A DNA stretch of 6,179 nucleotides from Gammaproteobacteria bacterium. Lineage in GTDB: Bacteria > Pseudomonadota > Gammaproteobacteria > Pseudomonadales > Azotimanducaceae. Positions 4,897 to 6,179 of the stretch are shown here, piece after piece. The position numbers and the translations under genes were made by a program. Each line of letters opens with the position of its first letter. The stretch's first letter is position 1. The stretch covers positions 2,973 to 9,151 of the forward strand of contig PBTJ01000073.1 in assembly GCA_002726925.1 (NCBI GenBank), written 5' to 3'. The notes beneath the pieces are model-generated. The model worked only from the letters and a program-made list of their open reading frames with translations. It had not been told where the DNA came from and searched no databases.

Positions 4897-6179
4897 AGCC
4901 GCTAGCCGTTCGAGACTTAGCTTCTTTCGTATTCAGACACGGCGATTTGTATCCCAGCGGCGAAGGACGCAGCGTCGAGGCATGGGAGGGAACGGCAGCG
5001 CATACCGCCATGCAAAAAGCTCGGACTGCAACGGATACGCGCTACGCAAAAGAAGTCAGCCTGAAGATATCCGTTCGCTTAGTGGATGAAGACTGGCAGT
5101 TGCAAGGTCGTATTGACGGACAAACCCAAAGTGATAGCGGCGAGCAAATCGTCGAAGAATATAAAACATCGCGACGCTCCCAACCTACGCTCCGAGCTAC
5201 CGACGAAGCGCAAGCCTGGCTCTACGCCGGAATGCTCTGCCACCGTGATTCCGATATCCCAAGGGTTTGTACGCGCGTGATCTATCTCACTCCGCAGGGA
5301 GACGTGTTACGGGTATTTGAACATACGCTCACGCGTCCTGAGGCGTTGCTCTTTTTAGCCTTTGTACTTAAGTGCTACGACACATTTTTGCAGGCCATCG
5401 CAGCAAGAGTAAAAAAACGCTCAGCCTGGGCTCTAGACCTAAGTTTCCCCCACGACCATTTTCGAAAAAATCAGCGAGCCATGGCAGGCCAGGTCTATAA
5501 AACTATTATTCAAGGCAATAATTTATTGCTGGAAGCGGCAACCGGTAGCGGTAAATCCCTCGCCGTATTGTTCCCGGCATTCAAAGCACAGTCACGAGAC
5601 GAGCAGTTCTTTTTCCTGACCAGTCGAAATCGAGGGGCAGACGCAGCCATCAATGCAGCGCAACTCATCGCCTCGGACGATGCGCCGCTGCGCGTGGTAC
5701 AGATCACTGCCAAAGAGAAAACCTGCCCACAAACCGAAATGGTCTGTGACGCGGCGGTATGTCACAACGCTGCGGGTTATTACACGAGGCTATCGGCGGC
5801 CCTAACCGCGCTAGAAAGCAGCAGCATCGCCGATCGTCAGATGATTGAAAGCATCGCAGCCAAGCACTCACTGTGCCCATTTGAACTGAGCCTCGACAGT
5901 GCGATGACAGCGGATCTTGTCATCGGCGATTACAACTACGTTTTTGATCCCTCCGTCCGACTGCAACGTTTTGCCTACCAAGCCAATCGCTCATTGCTGA
6001 TAGATGAGGCGCATCAACTCAGCAATCGGGTTAATGACATGCTCAGTGTTGAACTGCGATTAAGCGATGTCTTAGCCGCTTCAGATCAAGCCTCCTCAGA
6101 GATTGCTGAGCCTTTGGCAAAGCTCAGGACGGTGATGGACTCGCTGGGCGACACCGCTCAGTCAGGTCGGGGCAATCAG
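4893..6179 (+). CDS. XPD/DinG-type iron-sulfur DNA helicase with N-terminal RecB-like nuclease domain (3' end cut by window)
   Basis: The frame is open for 429 codons and runs off the right edge; relatives are roughly 750-800 residues, so a little over half is visible. Residues 1-115 form a RecB/Cas4-like PD-(D/E)XK nuclease with the full motif set: Gly33-x3-His37, Asp75 in QGRIDG, Glu89-Tyr-Lys91 in EEYKTS, and Gln107-x3-Tyr111. The helicase follows. FRKNQ at 190-194 resembles the adenine-contacting Q motif. Walker A is EAATGSGKS (214-222). Four cysteines, 278, 285, 290 and 328, sit where XPD-family proteins bind a 4Fe-4S cluster. ADLVIGDYNYVFD (340-352) is typical of the family, and the DEAH box is 371-374. 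The protein should unwind DNA 5' to 3', using ATP. The GTG start shares GTGA with the FAN1 stop, implying translational coupling; VRDLASF follows at once, as in relatives. Helicase motifs IV-VI lie outside the window. Confidence 0.92.
   Translation, partial: MKPLAVRDLASFVFRHGDLYPSGEGRSVEAWEGTAAHTAMQKARTATDTRYAKEVSLKISVRLVDEDWQLQGRIDGQTQSDSGEQIVEEYKTSRRSQPTLRATDEAQAWLYAGMLCHRDSDIPRVCTRVIYLTPQGDVLRVFEHTLTRPEALLFLAFVLKCYDTFLQAIAARVKKRSAWALDLSFPHDHFRKNQRAMAGQVYKTIIQGNNLLLEAATGSGKSLAVLFPAFKAQSRDEQFFFLTSRNRGADAAINAAQLIASDDAPLRVVQITAKEKTCPQTEMVCDAAVCHNAAGYYTRLSAALTALESSSIADRQMIESIAAKHSLCPFELSLDSAMTADLVIGDYNYVFDPSVRLQRFAYQANRSLLIDEAHQLSNRVNDMLSVELRLSDVLAASDQASSEIAEPLAKLRTVMDSLGDTAQSGRGNQ

Overview
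The window looks like chromosomal DNA from a gammaproteobacterium. The GC content is moderate, genes are tightly packed, and a FAN1/VRR-NUC nuclease is paired with an XPD-type helicase, an arrangement I associate with Pseudomonas and related marine lineages. This placement is inferred from gene families and style; no ribosomal or other phylogenetic marker is present. Three of the five genes (dehydrogenase, rmuC, helicase) start with GTG.

Layout, left to right. Positions 1-113 hold no gene I can support. Positions 114-1172 (minus) encode a D-2-hydroxyacid dehydrogenase of the phosphoglycerate dehydrogenase fold. It is transcribed divergently from rmuC (1284-2594, plus), with 111 bp between them. 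The rmuC stop codon abuts the stop codon of a convergent gene of unknown function (2595-3092, minus, 165 aa). That gene is in turn divergent from a FAN1-type VRR-NUC nuclease gene (3175-4896, plus). The gap between these two carries a perfect 8-bp inverted repeat and a possible extended -10 promoter. The FAN1 stop overlaps, by GTGA, the start of a large helicase gene (4893 onward) that runs off the right edge. Its visible 429 codons contain an N-terminal RecB/Cas4-like nuclease domain, followed by the Walker A, four iron-sulfur cysteines and DEAH box of an XPD/DinG-type helicase.

Four of the five genes form a plausible DNA-repair neighbourhood. RmuC is a membrane-anchored nuclease-fold protein linked to suppression of DNA rearrangement. 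FAN1 is a structure-specific nuclease that acts on flaps and interstrand crosslinks. The helicase-nuclease is probably co-translated with FAN1 and is the best candidate partner for unwinding its substrates. The unknown gene on the opposite strand shares a control region with FAN1. The dehydrogenase is metabolic and appears unrelated.

I found no tRNA, rRNA, CRISPR array or insertion sequence. The most distinctive points are the FAN1/helicase-nuclease coupling, the unrecognised 165-residue protein beside it, and the dyad in their shared promoter region.
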